A stretch of 64,000 bases of DNA from an uncultured Bacteroidales bacterium (GTDB lineage Bacteria > Bacteroidota > Bacteroidia > Bacteroidales > Paludibacteraceae): positions 1 to 64,000 of the forward strand of contig CALUNA010000015.1 in NCBI GenBank assembly GCA_944321895.1, in the 5' to 3' direction. Every line of letters begins with the position of its first letter. Positions within the stretch are counted from its first letter, which is position 1. Below the pieces are notes generated by a model. The model did no database searches and had not been told where the DNA came from. It saw only the letters and a list, made by a program, of their open reading frames with translations. The position numbers and the translations under genes were made by a program. Below, one piece after another: positions 40,726 through 49,124 of the stretch.

Positions 40726-42687
40726 ATGAGCAAGTTTATACATCGATTGAACCAGCGTATCAAGGACAACAAATTCCTTTCCTATATAATAACCATGCAG
40801 TACCTTCCGCGTTGGACGGTATTTTTGTTGGATGTTTTTCTTGCTGTTGTAGCCTATGCCATTTCACATTACCTGTCGTTTGCGTTTCTGGATGGCAACA
40901 GCATGGGTTCGACCATTGGCTCCGCCTATCGTCTTCCGGTGTTGATTGTCGTGCAGGCGGTCGGTTTCTGGATATTCCATACCTATTCCGGCGTTTTGCG
41001 TTATTCCGGCTTCATAGATGCTTTCAAGGTTTTGTCGTCAGTTTTGTTTGCGGTTATAGTCCTGTATCTGATAAATCTGGTAGTGTGGCTTACGCAGGGA
41101 ATGCTGTTTTTCTATAATCGTGACATTGCCATTTATCTTTTTGTTGCATTCGTGTTGCTGTTTTCGTTGCGTATGTTTGTCAAGACGTTGTTCGAACTGT
41201 TTGTTGTCAGCGCCGGTTCAGCCAAACGCGTGATGATTTACGGGACCAAGTCGGCTGGTGTCGCCATTGCAAAGATGCTGCGTTCGTCGGTTGATGAGCG
41301 TTACAAGTTGGTAGGCTTTATCGATGATTCGGAAAATTATGTTTCACGTGTTATTCTGGGAGTCCGGGTTTACAAGTTGGATGGCGAACTGGTTTCGCGC
41401 ATGCAGAAACTTCGGGTTGAAAGTGTTATCGTTTCGCCAATGAAGATGCAGGAAATCAATCCGGCTGTTGATTTGGATATATTCCTGAATAACAACATCA
41501 ACATTCTGGCGGCTCCTTATGTGAGCATGTGGAAGAACGTGACGGAAAGCGAATCGCCCAAGATAAGCCAGATCAAGTCCATTCAAATAGAGGATTTGCT
41601 TGAGCGCCCGGCCATTCATATAAATTTGGAGAACCTGAATGCGTTTTTGAATGACAGCGTGGTGATGGTTACTGGTGCGGCAGGTTCCATCGGCAGCGAA
41701 CTGGTGCGGCAGGTCATTAAGTATTCGCCACGCCTGATTGTCTTGCTTGATCAGGCCGAATCTCCCCTGCATGATTTCATGCTGGATCTGCAGCATTCGT
41801 TCCCACAGCATAATTTCACATCTTGTATTGCTGATGTGCGTAACCGTAAACGGATAGATGATATCATGGACTTGTACCGGCCGGATGTGATATATCATGC
41901 AGCAGCCTACAAACATGTGCCTTTGATGGAGGATAATCCGAGTGAAAGTATCCAGGCCAATGTCATGGGTACGAAGAATATGGCAGACATGGCCGTGAAG
42001 TATGAGGTCAAACGTTTCGTCATGGTTTCTACCGACAAGGCGGTAAACCCGACCAATATTATGGGAGCTTCCAAACGTATAGCCGAAATTTACGTGCAGT
42101 CGCTGTATGATTATCTGGTGCAGAAAAACCCTGATTGCACCAAGTTCATAACAACTCGTTTCGGCAATGTGCTGGGGTCAAACGGTTCCGTAATTCCATA
42201 TTTCAAAAAACAGATAGAGCAGGGTGGTCCGGTTACCGTGACACATCCGGAAATCATACGCTACTTCATGACTATTCCTGAAGCCTGTCAATTGGTATTG
42301 GAGGCCGGTATGATGGGTGAAGGAGGAGAAATATTCATTTTTGACATGGGAAAACCGGTCAAAATCCTGGATCTTGCCAAAAAAATGATACGTCTGGCCG
42401 GCTACAAACCAGGGGTGGACATAAAAATTGCATTTACAGGACTCCGTCCGGGTGAAAAACTATACGAGGAACTACTGAACAAAAAAGAAAAAACCATGCC
42501 TACGACCAATGAGAAGATTATGGTCGCAAAAGTACAGAAATTTGACTATGAACAGGTTAAGGATGAAATAAACCTGCTGATTGATTACAGTTATCTGGGT
42601 AAGGATTTCCTGACTGTATCGCAGATGAAAAAGATAGTTCCGGAATATGTAAGTAAAAATTCTCCATACGAAAAATTGGATATTTGA
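40726..42687 (+). CDS. Membrane-bound UDP-sugar 4,6-dehydratase (WbpM/PglF/CapD family)
   Basis: 653 residues. Four N-terminal membrane helices (about 28-145) are followed by a CoA-binding-like Rossmann region (about 150-270) and the catalytic SDR domain with TGAAGSIGSE near residue 314. The usual SDR Tyr-x3-Lys is replaced by Met-x3-Lys (NIMGASKR, near residue 445), as is normal for WbpM/PglF-type UDP-GlcNAc 4,6-dehydratases. It probably makes a 4-keto-6-deoxy sugar nucleotide for capsule, O-antigen or glycoprotein glycans at the inner membrane. Its stop overlaps the next gene's start. Confidence 0.92.
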   Translation: MSKFIHRLNQRIKDNKFLSYIITMQYLPRWTVFLLDVFLAVVAYAISHYLSFAFLDGNSMGSTIGSAYRLPVLIVVQAVGFWIFHTYSGVLRYSGFIDAFKVLSSVLFAVIVLYLINLVVWLTQGMLFFYNRDIAIYLFVAFVLLFSLRMFVKTLFELFVVSAGSAKRVMIYGTKSAGVAIAKMLRSSVDERYKLVGFIDDSENYVSRVILGVRVYKLDGELVSRMQKLRVESVIVSPMKMQEINPAVDLDIFLNNNINILAAPYVSMWKNVTESESPKISQIKSIQIEDLLERPAIHINLENLNAFLNDSVVMVTGAAGSIGSELVRQVIKYSPRLIVLLDQAESPLHDFMLDLQHSFPQHNFTSCIADVRNRKRIDDIMDLYRPDVIYHAAAYKHVPLMEDNPSESIQANVMGTKNMADMAVKYEVKRFVMVSTDKAVNPTNIMGASKRIAEIYVQSLYDYLVQKNPDCTKFITTRFGNVLGSNGSVIPYFKKQIEQGGPVTVTHPEIIRYFMTIPEACQLVLEAGMMGEGGEIFIFDMGKPVKILDLAKKMIRLAGYKPGVDIKIAFTGLRPGEKLYEELLNKKEKTMPTTNEKIMVAKVQKFDYEQVKDEINLLIDYSYLGKDFLTVSQMKKIVPEYVSKNSPYEKLDI

Positions 42688-43772
42688 TGATGTCGCTGTT
42701 GAACCATTTTGTTTTTACATATCCGTTTTGTATTTGGATTTTTTCATTCATAATAGGCGGATTGTGCATGCCTATGGTGCTGAAAATAGCAAGGGCAAAG
42801 AATTTTGTCGTTAAACCGAACAAACGCATGTGCCATACCGGTGCAGTACCCAACATTGGCGGTATAGATATTTTTGTTTCGTTTATACTCACCTACCTGT
42901 TGTTCGAATACGATAATCTGCTGCATTCCCAGTATATCTTTATCGGTATCTTCCTGATTCTGGTGGTCGGATTTGTGGATGATCTGGTGGACTTGTCGCC
43001 CGGTTGGAAATTGTCAGGAGAATTGCTGGCCGGCTTGTTCATGATTGTACTTGCCGACATACGCATAACAAATCTGCATGGGCTTATGGGAATCCATGAA
43101 ATTCCGGATGCAGTCAGTTATTTGCTTTCCTTTTTCATATACATAGGTGTAATCAACGCATTGAATCTGATTGATGGTGTGGATGGGCTGGCATCCGGAC
43201 TTGGCATGGTGTATTGTCTCTTTTTTGCCGTATATTTTCAACTCATAGGCGAAATCCACTTGTCAGTTTTGGCTTACAGTCTGATAGGTTCGTTGATGGT
43301 GTTTTTCCTGTATAACGTGTTCGGACGGAGCCGGCGCAAGATTTTCATGGGTGATTCAGGTTCGTTGCTGCTGGGTTATATGATAACGTTCTTTGTGTTC
43401 CGTTTCTGTGAACTGAATGCTGTTCATCAGGGGCCGGAGCAATATCACATGTCGGCGGCACCGGCAGTGGCAATCTGCGTGTTGGCGGTTCCTCTGTTCG
43501 ATACCTTGCGGGTTATGTTTACGCGTATCAAAAAAGGAGTCTCGCCTTTTTCTGCCGATAAGAATCATATCCACCATCTGTTGTTGAGGATTGGTCTGAC
43601 CCACATCCAGGTTTCCATGATTCTGATTTCCCTGACGATATTGTTTTGCCTGTTGGGAATATTGTTGCGTAATATACCCAATGGCTGTTTGATTAGTATA
43701 GTGTTTGTTATTTGCTGCATACTTGTCTATGTCTTATGGCGAATAGTAGACAGAAAAAGTAACTCCCAATGA
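42687..43772 (+). CDS. Undecaprenyl-phosphate sugar-1-phosphate transferase (WecA/MraY family)
   Basis: 361 residues with about ten membrane helices. Family signatures are GFVDDLVDLS (near 95), NALNLIDGVDGLASG (near 155) and MGDSGSLLLGY (near 221), which form the Mg2+ and nucleotide-sugar site. It transfers a HexNAc-1-phosphate to the lipid carrier, starting a surface glycan. The cytosolic loop near IKKGVSPFSADKNHIHH matches WecA more than MraY. The frame opens with TTG at 42684, but ATG 42687 shares its A with the upstream TGA stop, so translation is probably coupled. It overlaps the ABC-F gene by four bases at the other end. Confidence 0.92.
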   Translation: MMSLLNHFVFTYPFCIWIFSFIIGGLCMPMVLKIARAKNFVVKPNKRMCHTGAVPNIGGIDIFVSFILTYLLFEYDNLLHSQYIFIGIFLILVVGFVDDLVDLSPGWKLSGELLAGLFMIVLADIRITNLHGLMGIHEIPDAVSYLLSFFIYIGVINALNLIDGVDGLASGLGMVYCLFFAVYFQLIGEIHLSVLAYSLIGSLMVFFLYNVFGRSRRKIFMGDSGSLLLGYMITFFVFRFCELNAVHQGPEQYHMSAAPAVAICVLAVPLFDTLRVMFTRIKKGVSPFSADKNHIHHLLLRIGLTHIQVSMILISLTILFCLLGILLRNIPNGCLISIVFVICCILVYVLWRIVDRKSNSQ

Positions 43773-45694
43773 TTTCCATTGAACAACTGACTGTTGAGTT
43801 TGGCTCCGTACCTCTTTTTCATGAAATATCGTTTTTAATCAATCCGAAGGACAAAATAGCCCTGGTCGGCAAGAACGGTGCAGGCAAAACGACACTCTTG
43901 AAGCTGCTTGCCGGGAAAATGCAGCCTACGCATGGGCGTATTTCCATGCCGGCGGATCTGACAGTCGGATATTTGCCGCAACACATGATTCATGCGGAGG
44001 GAACTACAGTCATGGAGGAGGCGCGCAAAGCCTTTGAACAGATTATCAGTCTGCAAAAAAAAACGGAAAGTCTGGGAGTGGAGCTGGCAGAACGGACTGA
44101 TTATGATTCGGAGGAATATCAACGCCTGATAACCCAGCTTGCCCATGACAATGAAATGCTGCAGATTCTCGGTGTCCATAATTTCGAAGGCGAAGTAGAA
44201 AAAACATTGCTCGGTCTGGGATTTCGGCGTACGGATTTTGACCGTCCCTGTTCTGAATTCAGCGGTGGCTGGCGCATGCGCATTGAGCTGGCTAAAATCC
44301 TGTTGCAGCATCCAGATGTCTTGCTGCTGGATGAACCGACCAACCATTTGGACATAGAATCCATACAATGGTTGGAAAATTTTCTGTCGAGCAGTAGCGG
44401 TGCGGTTGTCCTGGTGTCGCACGACCGCGCATTTATCGATGCCGTAACGAACCGCACGATAGAAATCTCGCTTGGGCGGATATATGACTATAATGTGAAT
44501 TATTCGCGTTATGTCGAGTTGCGCAAGGAACGGCACGAGCAGCAGGTGCGCGCTTATGAAAACCAGCAGAAAATGATAGCGGAAACGGAAGATTTCATTG
44601 AGCGTTTCCGTTACAAAGCCACAAAAGCCGTACAGGTACAAAGCCGTATCAAGCAACTGGCAAAACTGGAACGTATAGAGGTGGATTTGGAAGACAACTC
44701 GCGCCTGAACCTGAAATTCCCGCCGGCTCCGCGGTCGGGTGATTTCCCGCTGATGATAACCGATTTGTCAAAAGCCTATGGCGACCACCTAATCTTCGAA
44801 CATGTCAATATGACTGTGAAGCGCGGTGAGAAAGTCGCTTTTGTCGGCCGCAACGGTGAAGGAAAAACCACGCTGGTCAAATGTATCATGGGGCAGCTTG
44901 AATATGCCGGCAACCTGAAAGTGGGGCACAATGTCAAGATTGGATATTATGCCCAGAACCAGGCTTCGTTGCTTGATGATGAACTGACCGTTTTTGAAAC
45001 AATCGACCGCGTTGCGGTGGGCGATATACGCACGAAAATCCGAGATATCCTGGGTGCGTTCATGTTTGGCGGTGAAGCCTCCGACAAAAAAGTCAAGGTG
45101 CTCTCCGGCGGTGAGAGAAGCCGTCTGGCCATGATCCGGCTGCTGTTGGAGCCGGTTAACCTGCTGATTTTGGATGAGCCGACGAATCATTTGGACATGC
45201 GCAGCAAAGATGTTCTGAAAGCGGCTTTGCAGGATTTTGGCGGCACGGTGATTGTCGTATCGCATGACCGCGATTTTCTGGATGGTCTGGTTTCCAAGGT
45301 TTATGAGTTCGGTAACCGTCAGGTCAAGGAGCATATCGGCGGCGTGTATGATTTCCTGCGTACCAAGAAAATGGAAAATTTGCAGGAGCTGGAAATTTCC
45401 CAAGCGCCCAAAGCGGTCGTTTCCAGGCAGGAATCGGCCAACAAGATTTCATACGAAGCACGCAAGGAACAGCAACGCCAATTGCGGAAGCAGGAAAAAA
45501 TGGTCGAGGAAGCGGAAAAGCAGATTGCTTTGCTGGAAAATGAAATCGCGGAAATAGAAAACATGTTGCAAGATCCGGCAAAAGCCTGTGATGCTGAACT
45601 GTACACACGCCATAAGAAGAAGCAGCATGAACTGGAACAGAAAATGTACGAGTGGGAGATTTTGAGCGAACAACTGGAAAAAATGAAGTCATGA
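43769..45694 (+). CDS. ABC-F family ATPase
   Basis: 641 residues: two ABC ATPase domains without membrane segments. Walker A motifs are GKNGAGKTT (near 33) and GRNGEGKTT (near 360). Signature motifs are FSGGWRMR and LSGGERSR, and both sites have LDEPTNHLD. An interdomain linker (about 235-310) and a charged coiled-coil C-terminal tail (about 540-641) resemble the Uup/YheS branch. ABC-F proteins bind the ribosomal E site and rescue stalled translation. Some give antibiotic resistance, but nothing here points to that. Its start overlaps the WecA-like stop (ATGA). Confidence 0.93.
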   Translation: MISIEQLTVEFGSVPLFHEISFLINPKDKIALVGKNGAGKTTLLKLLAGKMQPTHGRISMPADLTVGYLPQHMIHAEGTTVMEEARKAFEQIISLQKKTESLGVELAERTDYDSEEYQRLITQLAHDNEMLQILGVHNFEGEVEKTLLGLGFRRTDFDRPCSEFSGGWRMRIELAKILLQHPDVLLLDEPTNHLDIESIQWLENFLSSSSGAVVLVSHDRAFIDAVTNRTIEISLGRIYDYNVNYSRYVELRKERHEQQVRAYENQQKMIAETEDFIERFRYKATKAVQVQSRIKQLAKLERIEVDLEDNSRLNLKFPPAPRSGDFPLMITDLSKAYGDHLIFEHVNMTVKRGEKVAFVGRNGEGKTTLVKCIMGQLEYAGNLKVGHNVKIGYYAQNQASLLDDELTVFETIDRVAVGDIRTKIRDILGAFMFGGEASDKKVKVLSGGERSRLAMIRLLLEPVNLLILDEPTNHLDMRSKDVLKAALQDFGGTVIVVSHDRDFLDGLVSKVYEFGNRQVKEHIGGVYDFLRTKKMENLQELEISQAPKAVVSRQESANKISYEARKEQQRQLRKQEKMVEEAEKQIALLENEIAEIENMLQDPAKACDAELYTRHKKKQHELEQKMYEWEILSEQLEKMKS

Positions 45695-46398
45695 AACTCT
45701 ACTTGATTCCGAATACTTTGGGCGACAGCCCGATAGAAAATGTGATTCCGGCATATAACCGGACGATAATTGCCGGTATCAAACATTTCATAGTGGAAGA
45801 TGTCCGCACGGCACGCCGTTTCCTGAAAAAGGTCGATGCCGACATAAATATCGATGAACTTTCATTTTATGTGCTGAATGTCCGCACAAGTCCGGAAGAA
45901 ATGCAGGCATGCCTGAAACCGCTGGAGCAAGGGTTTGATGTCGGTGTCATTTCGGAGGCGGGCTGTCCGGCCATAGCTGACCCCGGTGCCGATGTCGTGC
46001 GCATTGCCCAGCAGAAAAACTGCCAGGTGGTGCCGTTGGTCGGCCCATCATCCATCCTTCTTGCCTTAATGGCTTCCGGATTCAACGGGCAGAGTTTTGC
46101 GTTTGTCGGTTATCTTCCAATCAAGCAACCGGAACGCTCGGCAGCCTTGAAGCGCTTGGAAACAAGGTCGATGGCCGAAAACCAGTCGCAGATATTCATA
46201 GAAACGCCTTATCGGAACATGAAAATGCTTGAGGATATAATTGCTGTCTGCCAGGCGGATACAAACCTGTGTATTGCCGCTGACATTACGCTGCCGACGG
46301 AATTTATAAAAACCCGCACCCTCAGGGAGTGGAAAAAAAGTTTGCCCGACCTGAACAAACGTCCTTGTATTTTTATTTTGTACCGTTCTCCTCGCTGA
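45691..46398 (+). CDS. SAM-dependent methyltransferase, RsmI/tetrapyrrole-methylase family
   Basis: 235 residues from MKLYLIPNTLGDSPIENV, whose ATG overlaps the ABC-F stop (ATGA). The fold has the SAM-binding loop SEAGCPAIADPGADVV near residue 84-99, then VPLVGPSSILLALMASG, the typical RsmI/CobA pattern. RsmI 2'-O-methylates C1402 of 16S rRNA. Bacteroidota also keep a shorter RsmI-like paralogue of less certain target, and this protein is shorter than classical RsmI (about 285 residues), so specificity is open. Coupling to an ABC-F gene suggests a shared ribosome theme. It converges with dnaB, with stops 14 bp apart. Confidence 0.82.
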   Translation: MKLYLIPNTLGDSPIENVIPAYNRTIIAGIKHFIVEDVRTARRFLKKVDADINIDELSFYVLNVRTSPEEMQACLKPLEQGFDVGVISEAGCPAIADPGADVVRIAQQKNCQVVPLVGPSSILLALMASGFNGQSFAFVGYLPIKQPERSAALKRLETRSMAENQSQIFIETPYRNMKMLEDIIAVCQADTNLCIAADITLPTEFIKTRTLREWKKSLPDLNKRPCIFILYRSPR

Positions 46399-46412
46399 TT
46401 TTTTTTGCATTG

Positions 46413-47966
46413 TCAGAACGGTGTTTTCTCGCGGTTGGGTGTTTCGGGCAACTGGCCTCCTGTCTGCAACGGGGCAGAATCTGCATAAAAATTATTCTCC
46501 AGTTTTGTATGGTTCATTTTTGAGCCAATGGTTATGTTGTCGGTTTCTTCCGAGTCTTCTTCCAGGTTCATGAATTTGGCAAACACGTTCTTGAACCTCA
46601 GCCGGATATCGCCGGTGGCGCCGTTACGGTGTTTGGCCACAATGATTTCGGCTATGCCGATTAGCGAATTTCCTGCCTGGTCTTCGGTGATGTGGTAATA
46701 TTCCGGTCGGTGGATGAAACAAACCATGTCGGCATCCTGCTCAATGGCTCCCGACTCACGCAAGTCGCTCAGCTGCGGCCGCTTGCCTTCAATTCCGGTA
46801 CGTCCTTCCACGCCGCGGTTCAACTGCGACAAGGCGATAATCGGAATGTCAAGTTCTTTGGCCAAACCTTTCAACGAACGTGAAATCATGCTGACTTCCT
46901 GTTCGCGACTGCCGTAATTCATGCCGCTTGCGTTCATTAGTTGCAGGTAGTCGATGATGATGCATTGTATTTTATGTTCCTTGACCAATCGCCGCGCCTT
47001 GCTACGTAGTTCAAAGACCGACAGGCTCGGTGTGTCGTCCACATAAATGGGAGCACCGAATAGGTTTTTGAGCTTGTAGTCGAGTTGCGTCCATTCGTAT
47101 TCTTGCAGGTTTCCGTTTTTGATTTTTTCGCTTTCTATCTCGCAGACGTTCATAATCAGACGGTTTACCAGCTGTACGTTCGACATTTCGAGCGAGAAAA
47201 TGGCGACCGGCGTGTTGTAATCCACAGCTATGTTCTTGGCCATGGACAGTACGAAAGCCGTTTTTCCCATGGCAGGACGTGCTGCAATGATAATCAAGTC
47301 CGATTTTTGCCATCCGGAGGTAATTTTGTCCAACGCGTGGAAGCCCGTCGGGATGCCGCTCGCGCCTTGTTTGCTGTATGCGGCTTGTATGCGTGCAATA
47401 GCTTCTTCAATGACGGGGTCTATTTGTGTTACTTCGCGTTTCAGGCTGCGTTGCGAAACCTCGAACATCATGCCTTCAGCTTCCTGCATCAGGTCATCCA
47501 CGTCGATGCGCTCGTCGAATGCCTTGGTCTGGATTTCGGAAGAAACGCGTATCAGTTCGCGTGCCAGGAATTTTTGCGCGACAATGCGTGCGTGGTATTC
47601 CACGTGTGCGGCCGTAGAAACTTTGGCTGTCAGCAAGGCGATGTAATAAGGCCCGCCGATTTCGTCCAATGTGCCGTCCTTGCGCAACTGTTCCGTCACG
47701 GTGTGCATGTCAATCGGATCCTGCTTGATGGCCAGGTGCACGATGGCTTCGTATATTTTCTGGTGCGCTTCTTTGTAGAAACATTCCGGTTTCAAAATTT
47801 CGGATACGGTCAGGTAGGCGTCTTTTTCAATCATGATGGCACCTAAAACGGCTTCTTCCAATTCGATGGCTTGTGGTGGAAGTTTGCCGTATTCATTGGG
47901 TCCAATGGGAGCGTATGCTGCTTGTCTGTTTTTCCTGGAATAAGTCCTTTTTGTTTCTTCAGCCAT
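46413..47966 (-). CDS. dnaB: Replicative DNA helicase
   Basis: 517 residues. The N-terminal collar domain (about 28-130, starting EEAVLGAIMIEKDAY) leads through a linker to a RecA-like ATPase domain with Walker A ARPAMGKTAF near residue 234, Walker B IIIDYLQLM and the HRPEYY region. No intein is present. It is the hexameric helicase that opens the fork ahead of DNA polymerase III. A short C-terminal extension after EEDSEETDN is low-complexity. It is divergent from ispE, and both genes have clear -7 elements. Confidence 0.97.
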   Translation of the reverse strand: MAEETKRTYSRKNRQAAYAPIGPNEYGKLPPQAIELEEAVLGAIMIEKDAYLTVSEILKPECFYKEAHQKIYEAIVHLAIKQDPIDMHTVTEQLRKDGTLDEIGGPYYIALLTAKVSTAAHVEYHARIVAQKFLARELIRVSSEIQTKAFDERIDVDDLMQEAEGMMFEVSQRSLKREVTQIDPVIEEAIARIQAAYSKQGASGIPTGFHALDKITSGWQKSDLIIIAARPAMGKTAFVLSMAKNIAVDYNTPVAIFSLEMSNVQLVNRLIMNVCEIESEKIKNGNLQEYEWTQLDYKLKNLFGAPIYVDDTPSLSVFELRSKARRLVKEHKIQCIIIDYLQLMNASGMNYGSREQEVSMISRSLKGLAKELDIPIIALSQLNRGVEGRTGIEGKRPQLSDLRESGAIEQDADMVCFIHRPEYYHITEDQAGNSLIGIAEIIVAKHRNGATGDIRLRFKNVFAKFMNLEEDSEETDNITIGSKMNHTKLENNFYADSAPLQTGGQLPETPNREKTPF

Positions 47967-48010
47967 GTTTTGTCAATTTATTTTTTCCGTTTTTCAATTC
48001 AATGCGGCTA

Positions 48011-48018
48011 CAAAGGTA
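48011..48018 (-). promoter_or_regulatory. -7 element of dnaB
   Basis: TACCTTTG on the minus strand, 44 bp before the dnaB start. Confidence 0.6.
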
Positions 48019-48108
48019 GGGCTTTTTGCAGGCTCTTGCCAAAACAATATTTCAACAAAAAACTGTTGATAACCGTTGCCGGATGATGGCAGAGTGGGGA
48101 TAATTTCG

Positions 48109-48116
48109 TATCTTTG
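48109..48116 (+). promoter_or_regulatory. -7 element of ispE
   Basis: TATCTTTG, 21 bp before the ATG at 48138. A longer frame would start at a TTG inside this element and is therefore unlikely. Confidence 0.6.
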
Positions 48117-48137
48117 TCCACAGAAACGGAATCAGCC

Positions 48138-48962
48138 ATGCTTTTATATCCGAATGCGAAAATCAATTTGGGCCTGAATGTTGTCGGGCGGCGCGCCGAT
48201 GGCTATCATGATATAGAGACGGTTTTTTATCCCATTCCTTTGTGCGATGAGTTGGAGCTGGAGCGTGTCAATGCGCAGGACTGTCGTTTTGAGCAATCTG
48301 GAATTGTGTTGGATACGCTTCCTGAACAGAATTTGGTCGTGAAGGCATATCGCCTGTTGCAGCGCGATTATGGCTTGGACGGCGTGTCTTTCCGTTTGCG
48401 GAAAAATATCCCGTTCGGTGCAGGACTTGGCGGCGGCAGTTCGGATGCGGCATATACCCTGTGCGGTTTGAACCGTCTGTTCGGTTTGGGCTTGTCGCCC
48501 GATTGTTTGAAAAAATATGCGGCCATGCTGGGAGCGGATTGCGCCTTTTTTGTGGAGAACAAACCGGTTTATGCCGAGGGTATAGGCAATATCTTTTCGC
48601 CGCTTCCGTTGAATCTGGATGGTTGGCATCTGTTGCTGGTCAAGCCGGATATTTATGTTTCTACGGCTGATGCCTATGCTGGTGTTACGGTCGGGCGGCC
48701 GGAAATTCCGCTTGCCGATGCCATTCGGAACTTGCCGCCGGACCAGTGGAAGGATGCCGTTTTCAACGATTTTGAAAAATCCGTATTTGCCCGTTTCCCG
48801 GCCATTGCCGGTATAAAAAAACGATTGTACGATATGGGGGCGGTTTATGCTTCCATGTCTGGATCAGGTTCGTCTGTGTTCGGCTTGTTCCGGCAAAAAC
48901 CTGCCCGTATGGAATTTGATGACTGTTTTGTGTACGAATGTATGTTTTCCGTTGATAGATAG
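48138..48962 (+). CDS. ispE: 4-diphosphocytidyl-2-C-methyl-D-erythritol kinase
   Basis: 274 residues. A GHMP kinase in the MEP isoprenoid pathway that phosphorylates CDP-ME in the cytoplasm. It begins YPNAKINLGLNVVGRRADGYH, here abbreviated to its family role in substrate binding (Lys8). The ATP loop PFGAGLGGGSSDAA lies near residues 92-105, with catalytic Asp in LGADCAFF near 135, and the C-terminal motif MSGSGSSVFG is near 243-252. Complete. The following 162 bp to gyrA contain the gyrA promoter and no terminator that I can see. Confidence 0.96.
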   Translation: MLLYPNAKINLGLNVVGRRADGYHDIETVFYPIPLCDELELERVNAQDCRFEQSGIVLDTLPEQNLVVKAYRLLQRDYGLDGVSFRLRKNIPFGAGLGGGSSDAAYTLCGLNRLFGLGLSPDCLKKYAAMLGADCAFFVENKPVYAEGIGNIFSPLPLNLDGWHLLLVKPDIYVSTADAYAGVTVGRPEIPLADAIRNLPPDQWKDAVFNDFEKSVFARFPAIAGIKKRLYDMGAVYASMSGSGSSVFGLFRQKPARMEFDDCFVYECMFSVDR

Positions 48963-49058
48963 GGATTTCTGTAGAATGTCCGGATTGTGTCTTTTCCTGA
49001 TGACATGCCTTTTTATGGCGTTTTTGTTGAAAACTTCCTCTAAAAAGCAAACTTTACA

Positions 49059-49090
49059 TTTGTTCGGGTGCGGAAAAAGTATTATCTTAG
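49059..49090 (+). promoter_or_regulatory. Promoter of gyrA
   Basis: TTTG (49059-49062), 20 bp, then TATCTTAG (49083-49090), one mismatch from TAnnTTTG, 34 bp before the ATG. Confidence 0.5.
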
Positions 49091-49124
49091 CATGTTTTTT
49101 TGAAAGAAATAAATTTATATTTAA

